This document shows positions 17,970 through 26,719 of a stretch of DNA of 49,110 nucleotides, piece after piece. Source of the DNA: Parerythrobacter_A sp963761775 (GTDB lineage Bacteria; Pseudomonadota; Alphaproteobacteria; Sphingomonadales; Sphingomonadaceae). The position numbers were made by a program, and so were the translations under genes. The stretch spans positions 1-49,110 of the forward strand of contig CAVXIF010000004.1 in the NCBI GenBank assembly GCA_963761775.1, read 5' to 3'. The notes beneath the pieces are model-generated. The model saw only the letters and a list, made by a program, of their open reading frames with translations. It was not told the DNA's origin and searched no databases. Numbering within the stretch: the first letter of the stretch is position 1; each line of letters begins with the position of its first letter.

Positions 17970-19012
17970 AACGGTGTCCATTCTTCGTCTGCGGGCAAGG
18001 GGGCAAAGATGCTGTCGACCAGCTCTTCGCTCACATCTTGCGGGGTGGCGGGGTTCCATTTCGGATCGTTCGTCTTGTCTACGATCACCGCGCGCACGCC
18101 TTCAGCGAAATCGGGGCGGGTGATGACCCGGCTCGCGATGCGGTATTCCATCGCCATGTTGTCCGCGAAGTCGGTCAGCTCCGCGCTTTCCTTCAGCTGC
18201 CGCAGCGCGACCGTGCAGGCCTGCGGGCTCTTGGTGCCCAGCGTGTCGCGTTCCTTGCGCGCCCAGTCGCTGTCCTCGGCCTCTAGCGAGGCGAGGATGT
18301 CTTCGTAGCGGTCGGACCCGAAATGCTTCGCAATACGCACGGCATTTTCCTCGATGCGCGCCTTGGGCGGGCTGCCGACCATTTCGGACAGCACGCCCGC
18401 GATCCGGCCCGGCTTCTCGATGATCCGCGCTTTCGCATCGGCGAGCATGTCGCTCGGCACGTAATGCGTGGCGAGGCCCGCCCACAGGCATTCCGGCCCG
18501 TCCAGCCGCGCGCCGGTCAGCGCGAGGAACTGGCCCAGCCTGCCGCCAAGGCGGGAGAGGTGCCAGCCGCCGCCGACATCAGGGAACAGGCCGATGCCCG
18601 TTTCCGGCATGGCGAGCCGCGTATTCTCCGTCGCAACGCGGCATTTCGATGGCAGCGCAATGCCCACGCCGCCGCCCATCGTGATGCCGTCCATGAAGGC
18701 GACGATTGGCTTGGCATAGGTGAACATCTGGTGGTTGAGTTGGTATTCATCGTGGAAGAACTTGCGACCCGATACACCGCCATCGTTCAGCGCACTGTCG
18801 CGCAGCATCGCGATATCGCCACCCGCGCAAAAACCGCGGCCCTCAGCATGGTCCAGAATGACGGCCTCGATACCGTCATCGTGCGCCCATTCTGCCAATG
18901 CCGCGCTTATCGCATGGCACATTTCCAGCGTCAGCGCGTGCAGCGCCTTGGGGCGGTTCAGCGAAATATGGCCGACATGGCCGTGTGTGTGGATATGGAC
19001 TTGATCTGTCAT
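17966..19012 (-). CDS. 3-hydroxyisobutyryl-CoA hydrolase
   Basis: The 348-residue enoyl-CoA hydratase/isomerase-family protein has the hydrolase-type features HAEGRGFCAGGDIAMLRDSA and GGGVGIALPSKCRVATENT with PETGIGLFPDVGGGWHLSRL. The longer C-terminal domain distinguishes it from hydratases. It releases 3-hydroxyisobutyrate from its CoA ester, the step just before MmsB. The gene is translationally coupled to the hydratase downstream. Its start codon lies only about 9 nt from a hairpin-rich repeat that separates it from the acyl-CoA dehydrogenase gene. Confidence 0.9.
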   Translation of the reverse strand: MTDQVHIHTHGHVGHISLNRPKALHALTLEMCHAISAALAEWAHDDGIEAVILDHAEGRGFCAGGDIAMLRDSALNDGGVSGRKFFHDEYQLNHQMFTYAKPIVAFMDGITMGGGVGIALPSKCRVATENTRLAMPETGIGLFPDVGGGWHLSRLGGRLGQFLALTGARLDGPECLWAGLATHYVPSDMLADAKARIIEKPGRIAGVLSEMVGSPPKARIEENAVRIAKHFGSDRYEDILASLEAEDSDWARKERDTLGTKSPQACTVALRQLKESAELTDFADNMAMEYRIASRVITRPDFAEGVRAVIVDKTNDPKWNPATPQDVSEELVDSIFAPLPADEEWTPL

Positions 19013-19020
19013 GTCTCTCT

Positions 19021-19162
19021 TTCCCCCTACCCTTCAGGGGAGGGGCCAGGGGTGGGGGCGAGACACCTGTCTCGTTGGGGCGCAAGCCCCACCCTGCTGC
19101 GAGTAAGTTCGCCTGAAGAAGGCTCACTAACTCTCGCGCTCCCTCCCCTCAAGGGGAGGGAG
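19021..19162. repeat. Hairpin-rich dispersed element, copy 2
   Basis: The right border is a perfect 10-bp stem (19139-19148 with 19153-19162) with loop TCAA. The left border is CCCTACCCTTCAGGGGAGGG. Inside are GAGAC/GTCTC (19060-19073) and TGGGGC/GCCCCA with a GCAA loop (19076-19091), then CACCCTGCTGCGAGTA. The core and borders match copy 1 at 11063-11180. It fills the gap between the acyl-CoA dehydrogenase and the hydroxyisobutyryl-CoA hydrolase genes. Confidence 0.75.
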
Positions 19163-19178
19163 AATTCAGTTGCCAAGA

Positions 19179-20336
19179 TTACTGCCGCAGCAAGTCCCGT
19201 CCCACGATCATGCGCATTACCTGGTTGGTGCCTTCCAGGATCGAATGCACGCGCAGGTCGCGCCAGAAGCGTTCGATGGGGTAGTCCTTCAGATAGCCGT
19301 AGCCGCCGAACAGTTGCAGCGCATCGTTCACAATTTGGCTGCCATTGTCGGTCGCCAGCCGTTTTGCCATCGCGGAGAAGCGTGACTTGTCGGGGGCATT
19401 AGCACCGACCTTGGCGGCGGCGAGATAGAGCAGCGCGCGGCTTGCTTCCAGGTCGGTCGCCATGTCGGCCAGCATGAACTGCGTGTTCTGGAAATCGGCC
19501 ACCGGCGTATCGAATTGCTGGCGCGTCTTGGTATAGGCGACCGCTTCGTCCAGGCACCGTTGCGCACCGCCCAGCGAACACGCACCGATATTCAGCCGTC
19601 CGCCATCGAGCCCCATCATGGCGAAGCGGAACCCTTCGCCCTCGTCCCCGACGCGGTTGGCCACCGGCACGCGCGCATCCTCGAACACGACCTGCGCTGT
19701 AGGCGAAGCGTTCCAGCCCAGCTTGTTCTCCGGCGCGCCGAAGCTGACGCCGGGCGTATCCTTGTCCACCACGAGGCAGCTGATGCCCTTTGTCTTGTGT
19801 TCGCCAGTACGGACCATCGTGACATAGACATCGTTATAGCCTGCGCCAGAAATGAACTGCTTGGTGCCGTTCAGCACGTAATGCTCGCCATCGCGCCGTG
19901 CGCTGGTTTTCAGCCCCGCCGCATCCGACCCGCTGCCCGGTTCGGTCAGGGCGTAGCTGGCGATTTTCTCCATGCTGACGAGGTCGGGCAGGTAGCGCGC
20001 CTTAAGCTCCGCATTGCCGAACCCGTCGATCATCCATGCCGCCATATTGTGGATCGAGATGAAGGCGCTGGTGGTCGGGCAGCCATAGGCCATCGCCTCC
20101 ATAATAAGCGCCGCCTCCAGCCGTCCCAGCCCGATACCGCCGCCATCCTCGCTGACATAGATCGCGCCGAAGCCCAGCTCCGCGCTGCGCTTAATGACGT
20201 CGCGCGGGAAATGCTTCGCCTCGTCCCATTCGCCCGCGTGGGGTGTAATGTTGTCGGCGGTGAAGCGCTGCGCCGTTTCCTGTATCGCGCGCTGGTCATC
20301 GGTGAGCTGGAACTGGCCCTGGTCGGTATCTGTCAT
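19179..20336 (-). CDS. Acyl-CoA dehydrogenase, probably isobutyryl-CoA dehydrogenase
   Basis: A 385-residue flavoprotein of the acyl-CoA dehydrogenase family. N-terminal helices begin LTDDQRAIQETAQRF; the mid-domain has YALTEPGSGSDAAGLKTSA and TKQFISGAG; the C-terminal domain has GACSLGGAQRCLDEAVAYTK and ends FGGYGYLKDYPIERFWRDLR with ILEGTNQVMR. It would oxidise isobutyryl-CoA to methacrylyl-CoA, as suggested by the three downstream valine-pathway genes; another short branched substrate is possible. The start is set at ATG 20336, after a weak AGGA, rather than at the 12-codon longer frame. Confidence 0.9.
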   Translation of the reverse strand: MTDTDQGQFQLTDDQRAIQETAQRFTADNITPHAGEWDEAKHFPRDVIKRSAELGFGAIYVSEDGGGIGLGRLEAALIMEAMAYGCPTTSAFISIHNMAAWMIDGFGNAELKARYLPDLVSMEKIASYALTEPGSGSDAAGLKTSARRDGEHYVLNGTKQFISGAGYNDVYVTMVRTGEHKTKGISCLVVDKDTPGVSFGAPENKLGWNASPTAQVVFEDARVPVANRVGDEGEGFRFAMMGLDGGRLNIGACSLGGAQRCLDEAVAYTKTRQQFDTPVADFQNTQFMLADMATDLEASRALLYLAAAKVGANAPDKSRFSAMAKRLATDNGSQIVNDALQLFGGYGYLKDYPIERFWRDLRVHSILEGTNQVMRMIVGRDLLRQ

Positions 20337-20359
20337 GGCCGGCATCCTGTCAGATCGCG

Positions 20360-21226
20360 TTATTCCGGGCAACGCTTATAGGTCACCGTCCGGTGCGTTT
20401 CGCCATCATGGTTCGTCACCGTAAGTGTGCGGGCGACAGGATCGACGGCGAAGGTCAGCTCGTCGCGCGTCGGCGTATCGGCATAGGTGGTGTCGAACAC
20501 CGCGCGAATGCGCCCCGGTGTGCGGTCCAACACCTCGAGGAACCGTCCGCCCTCTTCGAAATAGCTGTAGCTGTCGGCGCGAATGCTCAGCACCTTGCCC
20601 TTGTTCGAGGCCCGCGTATTGTCGCACAGGACAGCGGTGGGCGCAGCGCCGGATGTTTCGCGCCATGTACCGCGAAGGGCAATCGGGAAGGCGACGGAGG
20701 TTTCCGAAACCTGCTTAGCACCGGCGACAGTATCGGGTACAGATTGGACGCGGGCAGGTTCGGCCAAGATGCGGGTGTTCTGGTCATGCACCAGCCGCCA
20801 TTCGCCGTTTTCCATCCGAAAGCCAAGCGTCAGCAGCGATGGCTTGCTGGCGGGTTTCGGACCGGCGCCGTCGGGGTCGAACCGGGTGCGATACAGCGCC
20901 CAGCCATAACCGTCAGCAATGTTCATGGCCTGACGTTCCAGCGTGAAGGTCCACGCAGGGTCAGCAAACCAGCGGAGATGGAAGGCAAGGAAGGCCTCGC
21001 GCGTATCGGTCATGCTGCCATCGGGGAAAATCAGTGTCAGCGCCGGTCCGGTCGTGACGGTGTCGACGATGCCTTGATAATCCCGCGCGGAAATAGCGGC
21101 GGTGTGCTTGTCCAGCGCGGCCTCGAACGCTTGCGCGCGCCTTTCCGGCGTCTCGGCTGCAAGAGCACCCGGCGTAGCGCAACCGGCGAGGGTAACGAGC
21201 AGAGCGAGCGGTGCGAGGTCTTTCAT
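20360..21226 (-). CDS. Lipoprotein with a SnoaL/NTF2-like domain
   Basis: The 288-residue protein begins with a lipoprotein signal (MKDLAPLALLVTLAGCATPG; acylated Cys near residue 16). Residues about 30-150 resemble a SnoaL/NTF2-like domain used here as an extracytoplasmic ligand-binding or stress module (KHTAAISARDYQGIVDTVT, then MTDTREAFLAFHLRWFADP). The C-terminal third, with RGTWRE and TLTVTNHDGETHRTVTYKRC, is a beta-rich region I do not recognise. It is divergent from the kelch gene, 79 bp away, and lies upstream of the acyl-CoA dehydrogenase, but a link to valine catabolism is unlikely. Confidence 0.65.
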   Translation of the reverse strand: MKDLAPLALLVTLAGCATPGALAAETPERRAQAFEAALDKHTAAISARDYQGIVDTVTTGPALTLIFPDGSMTDTREAFLAFHLRWFADPAWTFTLERQAMNIADGYGWALYRTRFDPDGAGPKPASKPSLLTLGFRMENGEWRLVHDQNTRILAEPARVQSVPDTVAGAKQVSETSVAFPIALRGTWRETSGAAPTAVLCDNTRASNKGKVLSIRADSYSYFEEGGRFLEVLDRTPGRIRAVFDTTYADTPTRDELTFAVDPVARTLTVTNHDGETHRTVTYKRCPE

Positions 21227-21305
21227 GGAAGCTGCGTATAACACCGCCCATCGCAAGGCGCGAACAGGAAGCTGCACCCTTGACGTGCTTGGTTCCGATG
21301 TTCTC

Positions 21306-22277
21306 ATGCCAGCCATGCGCACCCTGCTCGCCATCGTCCCGGTAAGCCTCGCGCTGGTCGCGGCGGTCTGGCTGGTTGCGCCATCCGTTCTGACCGAACG
21401 CGGTGACATGCGCGCACCGCGTTCGGAAATCCATGCCGCCATGCTCGACGGGGCGATCTACACCGCAGGCGGCATCGGCTTTTACCGCACGCTGGACAGT
21501 TGCGAGCGCTTCGTGATTGCTACGAGTACCTGGGAACGTTGCGCCGGTCTGCCGCGTGCGCTGCACCATGTCGCACTGGCTTCGGATGAAGCGGCGGGGC
21601 GGGTGTATGCCTCGGGCGGCTACCGCGCGCTGCCCTTTTCCATCGATCCCGATGGCGCATTGTTCAGTCTGGTTCCCGGCGCGGACGGTTGGACACGCGT
21701 TGCATCATTACCCCATCCGCTTGGCCAGCACAGTATGCACCACCATGACGGCGCGCTGTGGCTGGTTGGCGGTGATGACAGCGCGCAAACGCTGGCGTCA
21801 TTATGGCGCTATGACCTGACATCGGGCGAATGGGCGCAGATGCAGCCCATGGCCCGTGCGCGCCATTCCCATGCCAGTGCGACCGGCGGAGGCGCACTCT
21901 ACGTTACCGGCGGACGCAGCGATGTTTTCGGCACGCAAAGCGCCAGCGTGGAACGGTACGATTTCGCGCAGGACAGCTGGACCGACTTGCCGGACATGCC
22001 GGTGCCCCTGACGGGACACGCGGCGGCGGTGCTGGATGGCAGGTTGCACGTCTATGGCGGCGAAAACCTTGCCGAAGGCGCCGTCTTCGCCGCCCATTAC
22101 ATCCTCGATCTTCGCACCCTGCAATGGACACGCGGCCCAGACTTGCCGCATGCGCGCCACGGCTTTGCCGGTGCGGCGGTGGCGGGGCAGCTATGGGCGC
22201 TGGGTGGCGGCCGCAAGCATGGCACGTGGACCCCCCTGACCGTCAGCGGGACTGCGCAGTCGATCCGGGTCGAGTGA
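21306..22277 (+). CDS. Membrane-anchored or secreted kelch-repeat protein
   Basis: The 323-residue protein has an N-terminal hydrophobic segment (TLLAIVPVSLALVAAVWLVA), which is a signal peptide or anchor. Six kelch blades follow, each with the double-glycine signature: IYTAGGIG, VYASGGYR, LWLVGGDD, LYVTGGRSD, LHVYGGEN and LWALGGGR. This predicts a six-bladed beta-propeller in the periplasm. Kelch propellers can bind glycans or proteins, or act as sialic acid epimerases; nothing here assigns a specific role. ATG 21306 and 21315 are both possible starts. Confidence 0.75.
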   Translation: MPAMRTLLAIVPVSLALVAAVWLVAPSVLTERGDMRAPRSEIHAAMLDGAIYTAGGIGFYRTLDSCERFVIATSTWERCAGLPRALHHVALASDEAAGRVYASGGYRALPFSIDPDGALFSLVPGADGWTRVASLPHPLGQHSMHHHDGALWLVGGDDSAQTLASLWRYDLTSGEWAQMQPMARARHSHASATGGGALYVTGGRSDVFGTQSASVERYDFAQDSWTDLPDMPVPLTGHAAAVLDGRLHVYGGENLAEGAVFAAHYILDLRTLQWTRGPDLPHARHGFAGAAVAGQLWALGGGRKHGTWTPLTVSGTAQSIRVE

Positions 22278-22293
22278 ACGGTTAGAGGCTGCG

Positions 22294-22809
22294 CTAGCGG
22301 ACGGCGCAGCGGTCTCTGTCGGCCGCCGCCACGACCGTGTCATACGCCTCGCGGGTGGGGGCCAGCCGCCGGATTAGCACCAGCCCGCGTTGCGTCGGGG
22401 CCGCAATCTCGTCTTCGCCGTCCGCAGCCGACCCCGGCGGCAGCAGTGCAACCGTCAGGTCCCGACCCGTGCCGCGCACCGTGGCGTAATTATTCGTCCG
22501 CGCATCGAAAAACGACAGCGAGGCATAATCGTCGAACGCGGCCATCGTGACCAGCAGCCCTTCGGGGGCCGCAGTCAGATCATACAGGCATATCGAGTAG
22601 GCCAGGTCGGGCGACGGGCGCACGACCGTCTGCGTTTGCGGGGTCATGCGCGGGGCCAGGCGGAAAGTGTGCTGCGGCGTGCCGAGCGCGGCCAGTCTTG
22701 CTTCGACGCGGTCCATGATGAAGCCGGGGGTCGTATATAGCGTGGCAAAATGGGCCGCGATGACGGTGAGGGCGAAAGTCGCGAAAAGGGCAAAACCGCG
22801 CCGCTGCAT
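22294..22809 (-). CDS. DUF1254-like membrane-anchored protein
   Basis: The 171-residue protein has one N-terminal helix (FALFATFALTVIAAHFATLY) and an exported domain resembling DUF1254: PSPDLAYSICLYDLTAAPEGLLVT with FDDYASLSFFDARTNNYATV. In many bacteria DUF1254 and DUF1214 are fused; here they are separate adjacent genes. The ATG at 22809 overlaps the stop of the DUF1214 gene (TAATG), so the pair is translationally coupled. Function unknown. Convergent with the kelch gene, with a 16-bp gap. Confidence 0.7.
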   Translation of the reverse strand: MQRRGFALFATFALTVIAAHFATLYTTPGFIMDRVEARLAALGTPQHTFRLAPRMTPQTQTVVRPSPDLAYSICLYDLTAAPEGLLVTMAAFDDYASLSFFDARTNNYATVRGTGRDLTVALLPPGSAADGEDEIAAPTQRGLVLIRRLAPTREAYDTVVAAADRDRCAVR

Positions 22810-23411
22810 TATCCGTCCCCTTCGCATTCGAGCCGCGTAATTGCCGGTGGCGAGAGCGTCGCGTCCGGGGTTTCCAGCACGGCAGCATCGGGCACATACA
22901 GGCGCAGCATCAGGTCGAACCGGTCCGCGTTGCGGCTGGATATCCAGCTATTGCCATTTGCGGGGCGGCGTGGCGCAACCTGCGCCTCCCACTGCGCGCC
23001 GGAAACGCGGCTGGCATCAATGCTTAGCGCGTTGTCAGTATTGGCCGGCAAGCGGCTGCGCGCATCGTACAGGGTAAGCGACCACCATTGCGCGGGCATT
23101 GTGCCGCCCGATACGCGATAGCTGCAAGCCTCGCGCAGGGGCGCGCCATCATCGTCTTTCGTTCGGGTAAAATAGACCGCTTCGGTGCGGGCAAGGGCCA
23201 GCAGCCCGTGGCGGGCAATGCGCGCGCGGGTATAGGGATCGGCGGCACGCGATCCGATATCGTAATCGCTGCGCCACCCTTTTACATCCACGGTATCACC
23301 ACGCCGGGTCTGCGCGATACCGGGCAACAAACCCGCCATGAACAGCGCCGAGACGATGCCGGTCACCGCGCCGAGAAAACCGGTCCCGAGATAAGCCCCG
23401 ACCCGTCTCAT
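22809..23411 (-). CDS. DUF1214-like membrane-anchored protein
   Basis: The 200-residue product has an N-terminal anchor helix (LGTGFLGAVTGIVSALFMAG) and a DUF1214-type beta domain outside the membrane, with RTEAVYFTRTKDD, SYRVSGGTMPAQWWSLTLYD and NGNSWISSRNADRFDLMLRL. It corresponds to the C-terminal half of fused DUF1254-DUF1214 proteins, yet it precedes the DUF1254 half in the operon. The start ATG overlaps the polysaccharide deacetylase stop by 4 bp, implying co-expression of all three. Function unknown. Confidence 0.72.
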   Translation of the reverse strand: MRRVGAYLGTGFLGAVTGIVSALFMAGLLPGIAQTRRGDTVDVKGWRSDYDIGSRAADPYTRARIARHGLLALARTEAVYFTRTKDDDGAPLREACSYRVSGGTMPAQWWSLTLYDARSRLPANTDNALSIDASRVSGAQWEAQVAPRRPANGNSWISSRNADRFDLMLRLYVPDAAVLETPDATLSPPAITRLECEGDG

Positions 23412-24349
23412 TGTGCGGTGTCTTTCAGCACCGACCGCTGGAACAGGTAGGTCATCGTGCCCGTGCCCATCCACATCGGCGACAGCGGCGGATCGATACC
23501 CTGTTCCCATGCCATCGATCCGATCAGCGTTCCGTAGGCGTAGGGCACGTCGGGCATCGCGGTGCTGATCGGGTCGGCAAAAGCTTCGTCTGCCGTGATA
23601 ACCGTCCAGCCGCGCCGGCGCATTTCCACGATCAGGTCGCCCAGAAACAGCGCGGCAAGGTCCGTTTCGTGCAGCAACAGGACATGCGCGGGCGAGCGGC
23701 CGAGCGTCAGCCGCGCCAGCGCGTCGTGATATTCCAGCCCGCTCATCTGGCTGGCGACGTAAAGGCGGCGGAGGCGCTTCATGTCCATCGCCTTTCCGGC
23801 GGCCTGCGCGTCCAGCGTCAACTGTTCCAGATGCCAGTCCGATGCGTCTGCCGTAACGTAGCCGTTGCGCAAGCCACGCGCCGCGAGACCGGCGCGCACC
23901 GCGTCGCGCTTCGCCTTGTCGCGCCCGCCCTCGTCGAGATACGGGAAGCGGAACCACGGGCGGGTTCCCTCGCGGCCCGCGAACCACGCCGCCGCGCGAT
24001 CAATGTCGGCAAGGTATTCCTCTGCCGTGCTATGGCGCAAGTGCCGGTGCGCGAAACTGTGATTGGCGATCACATGCCCGTCCGCGACATAAGCGGCGAT
24101 GCGCGCCTCTCCGCCGGTCCCATCGGGTTCGTCCAGCAGGCCGGGTGTAACGAAGAACGCGGCCTGCGCGACGCCGCCTTCGCGCAGGGCAGCGCGCAGC
24201 TTCTCCGCACGTTCGTCGGGCGTGAAGAAAGCACCCGCCTTGCGCGGTACATCGTCGAAACTTAAGGCAACGCGCTTGTCCTGTGCAATTGCGGGCAGGG
24301 CCAGCGTGGCGACCACAAGCGCCAGCAGAAGGCGACACGCCCTACCCAT
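23408..24349 (-). CDS. Secreted polysaccharide deacetylase (NodB domain)
   Basis: The 313-residue protein has a cleavable signal peptide (LLALVVATLALPAIAQ) and a NodB-homology domain. The metal-binding triad is visible as the Asp pair at residues 32-33 in LSFDDVP and as His97 and His101 in NHSFAHRH. PWFRFPYLDEG and LLLHETDLAALFL supply later catalytic motifs. It probably removes N- or O-acetyl groups from a cell-wall or exported glycan in the periplasm; the substrate is not evident. It overlaps the upstream lipoprotein gene by 8 bp and the DUF1214 gene by 4 bp. Confidence 0.85.
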   Translation of the reverse strand: MGRACRLLLALVVATLALPAIAQDKRVALSFDDVPRKAGAFFTPDERAEKLRAALREGGVAQAAFFVTPGLLDEPDGTGGEARIAAYVADGHVIANHSFAHRHLRHSTAEEYLADIDRAAAWFAGREGTRPWFRFPYLDEGGRDKAKRDAVRAGLAARGLRNGYVTADASDWHLEQLTLDAQAAGKAMDMKRLRRLYVASQMSGLEYHDALARLTLGRSPAHVLLLHETDLAALFLGDLIVEMRRRGWTVITADEAFADPISTAMPDVPYAYGTLIGSMAWEQGIDPPLSPMWMGTGTMTYLFQRSVLKDTAQ

Positions 24350-24884
24350 CGCATTTTCTGCGCGCTACCGACACTTCGGGGCCGTCGCCGCCAACCATCG
24401 TGGTGACCATGCGGGTGCCGGTGGAATCGAGTTCAAGCTTGACGTTCTGGGTCCAGCTCTCGCCTTCGCCGGTCATCGCCAGCGTCACCAGCCTGTCGCC
24501 GTTCGGGCGGCGTTCGATGGATTGCACCCGACCTTCGGACTCGTAAAACCCGATTTTGTCCGCCGCTATCGTCATGCGCAGGTCGGACATGGTAGGGCAA
24601 TCGCCATCCACGCTGTCCCACACACCGTGATAATCGCGTGCTATCATCCGTGCGTCGGCTTCGGAGACCGCCTGTGCATCGGCATCCAGCGCAGCCTCGT
24701 CAACGCGCGGCGCTGTTATGCTTGCTGGTGCAGGGTCGGCCGGCGACCGGTCGGTGGCGATGGTTCGTGCTGCATCGCCCCGGTACTGCTCGGCGGCTTC
24801 GGTCTGCACCGGTGCTTCTGCTTCCGGTGCGCAGGCAGCGAGCGAAATCGAAGCCAGCATCGCGTTCACGATTGAACATCTCAT
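24342..24884 (-). CDS. Putative lipoprotein of unknown function
   Basis: The 180-residue protein starts MRCSIVNAMLASISLAACAP, with a lipobox (LAAC) placing the acylated Cys near residue 18. A low-complexity Ala/Glu/Pro linker follows, then a small domain from about residue 85 (ADARMIARDYHGVWDSVDGD, MRMT-like strands, ERRPNGDRLVTLAMTGEGES). I do not recognise the domain. It is the first gene of an overlapping four-gene run (lipoprotein, deacetylase, DUF1214, DUF1254), so it may act with the deacetylase at the cell envelope. Confidence 0.7.
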   Translation of the reverse strand: MRCSIVNAMLASISLAACAPEAEAPVQTEAAEQYRGDAARTIATDRSPADPAPASITAPRVDEAALDADAQAVSEADARMIARDYHGVWDSVDGDCPTMSDLRMTIAADKIGFYESEGRVQSIERRPNGDRLVTLAMTGEGESWTQNVKLELDSTGTRMVTTMVGGDGPEVSVARRKCDG

Positions 24885-24953
24885 GGCATCGGTCTCCTTC
24901 GCCAAGACCTTATGATCTAGTCAAACGGCAGGCCATAGCCCAAACGGGACAGC

Positions 24954-26456
24954 TTACCCCATCGTCGGGATGATAAACGCGTCCTTGGTGTTCGTATCGG
25001 CTGTGCCATCGGGCCATCGTTGCGTGACTTTCTTGACCTTGGTCCAGAAGCGCAGACCTTCGGTGCCGTACTGGTCGACATCGCCGAACCCGCTGCGCTT
25101 CCAGCCGCCGAAGCTATGATAGGCGACCGGCACCGGGATCGGTACGTTGATGCCGACCATGCCGACATTTACGCGATGGGCAAATTCGCGGGCGGCGTGG
25201 CCGTTTCGCGTAAAGATGGCGACGCCATTGCCGTATTGATGCGCGCTTGGCAGGCGCAGGGCTTCCTCGAAATCGGGTGCGCGCACTATTTGCAGGACGG
25301 GGCCGAATATCTCCTCGCGATAGCTCTCCATTTCGGGCGTTACCTGGTCGAGCAGGGTGGGGCCGACATAAAAGCCGTCCTCGTGGCCCTGTAAGGTGAA
25401 GCCGCGACCGTCGATCACGACCTCGGCACCTTCCTTTTCAGCCGTGTCGATCCAGCCTTCAATGCGGGCCTTGTGTTCGGGCGTGACGACGGGGCCGTAA
25501 TGCGCGTCGGGATCACTCGACACGCCGACGCGCAGCGCGTTGACTGCGGGGATCAGCTTCTCGCGCAGACGTTCGGCGGTATCCTCGCCCACCGGTACCA
25601 CGACGGGCAGCGCCATGCAGCGTTCGCCCGCACTGCCGAACGCCGCGCCCGCCAGATCATTCACCACTTGATCGAGGTCGGCATCGGGCATCACGATGCC
25701 GTGGTTCTTGGCACCGCCCATCGCCTGCACCCGCTTGCCGTTGTCGACGCCGCGCTTGTAAACATAATGCGCAATATCGCTGCTGCCGACGAAGCTGACG
25801 GCGGCGATGTCGCGATGGTCGAGGATGGCATCGACCATCTCCTTGTCGCCATGCACCACCTGCAACAGCCCTTCGGGCGCGCCCGCCTCCACGAACAGTT
25901 CGGCCAGCTGCACCGGCACGCTGGGGTCGCGCTCGCTTGGCTTCAGGATAAAGGCGTTGCCCGCCGCGATGGCCATGCCGAACATCCACATCGGGATCAT
26001 GGCGGGGAAGTTGAACGGGGTGATGCCCGCGCCGATCCCCAGCGGCTGGCGCATGGAATAGACGTCGATGCCCGGCCCCGCCCCTTGCGTATATTCGCCC
26101 TTCAGGACCTGCGGAACGCCGCAGGCATATTCGATGACTTCAAGCCCGCGCTGCACATCGCCCCTGGCATCGTCCACCACCTTGCCGTGCTCGCTCGAAA
26201 GCAGTTCGGCGAGGCTTTGCATATTGGCCTCGATCAGTTCCTTGTAACGGAACATGACACGCGCGCGCTTCTGCGGATTGGTCGCGGCCCATTCGGGCTG
26301 CACCGCCTTCGCCGCCTCCACCGCACGATCCAGCAGCGCCGCATCGCCCAGCGCCACCTGCGCCTGCACTGCCCCGGTGGAGGGATTCCAGATATCGTGC
26401 GTGCGCCCGGTTGGTGCGCCAGTTTCGCAAGCGATGAAGTGATCGACGTTTCGCAT
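24954..26456 (-). CDS. mmsA: Methylmalonate-semialdehyde dehydrogenase (CoA-acylating)
   Basis: The 500-residue enzyme belongs to the aldehyde dehydrogenase superfamily and converts methylmalonate semialdehyde to propionyl-CoA, the last valine-specific step. Visible signatures include GIGAGITPFNFPAMIPMWMF, FILKPSERDPSVP, VSFVGSSDIAHYVYKRG and the catalytic Cys in FGSAGERCMALP. CoA-acylating members have this GERCMA context. Length is canonical. It completes the pathway formed by the acyl-CoA dehydrogenase to mmsB cluster about 5 kb away, but is separated from it by the envelope genes. Confidence 0.95.
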   Translation of the reverse strand: MRNVDHFIACETGAPTGRTHDIWNPSTGAVQAQVALGDAALLDRAVEAAKAVQPEWAATNPQKRARVMFRYKELIEANMQSLAELLSSEHGKVVDDARGDVQRGLEVIEYACGVPQVLKGEYTQGAGPGIDVYSMRQPLGIGAGITPFNFPAMIPMWMFGMAIAAGNAFILKPSERDPSVPVQLAELFVEAGAPEGLLQVVHGDKEMVDAILDHRDIAAVSFVGSSDIAHYVYKRGVDNGKRVQAMGGAKNHGIVMPDADLDQVVNDLAGAAFGSAGERCMALPVVVPVGEDTAERLREKLIPAVNALRVGVSSDPDAHYGPVVTPEHKARIEGWIDTAEKEGAEVVIDGRGFTLQGHEDGFYVGPTLLDQVTPEMESYREEIFGPVLQIVRAPDFEEALRLPSAHQYGNGVAIFTRNGHAAREFAHRVNVGMVGINVPIPVPVAYHSFGGWKRSGFGDVDQYGTEGLRFWTKVKKVTQRWPDGTADTNTKDAFIIPTMG

Positions 26457-26568
26457 GGTAATCTCCCTGGTCTTTGGCGCGCGTCATAATGCAGGCGGAC
26501 GCGCAATGCCACGGCTACCGGTGGCGCTCTTGTGAAGAGAACGTTCGCATGCCAGAGGCGGCAAGCGT

Positions 26569-26642
26569 GCGGGTGTAGCTCAATGGTAGAGCAGCAGCTT
26601 CCCAAGCTGACGACGAGGGTTCGATTCCCTTCACCCGCTCCA
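26569..26642 (+). tRNA. tRNA-Gly (anticodon CCC)
   Basis: A 74-nt cloverleaf. Acceptor arms GCGGGTG and CACCCGC pair perfectly, discriminator T, encoded CCA at 26640-26642. The anticodon stem CAGCT/AGCTG holds loop TTCCCAA, giving CCC, which reads GGG (Gly). The T arm contains GGTTCGATTCC. It lies between mmsA and the PhyH gene. Confidence 0.96.
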
Positions 26643-26719
26643 TGAAGCGAACCGTGCAGGCTCCGGGCTGAATAGGCAGCGACATGGCATTTGCCGTGCT
26701 ATGCGCCTAAGTAAGCGCG

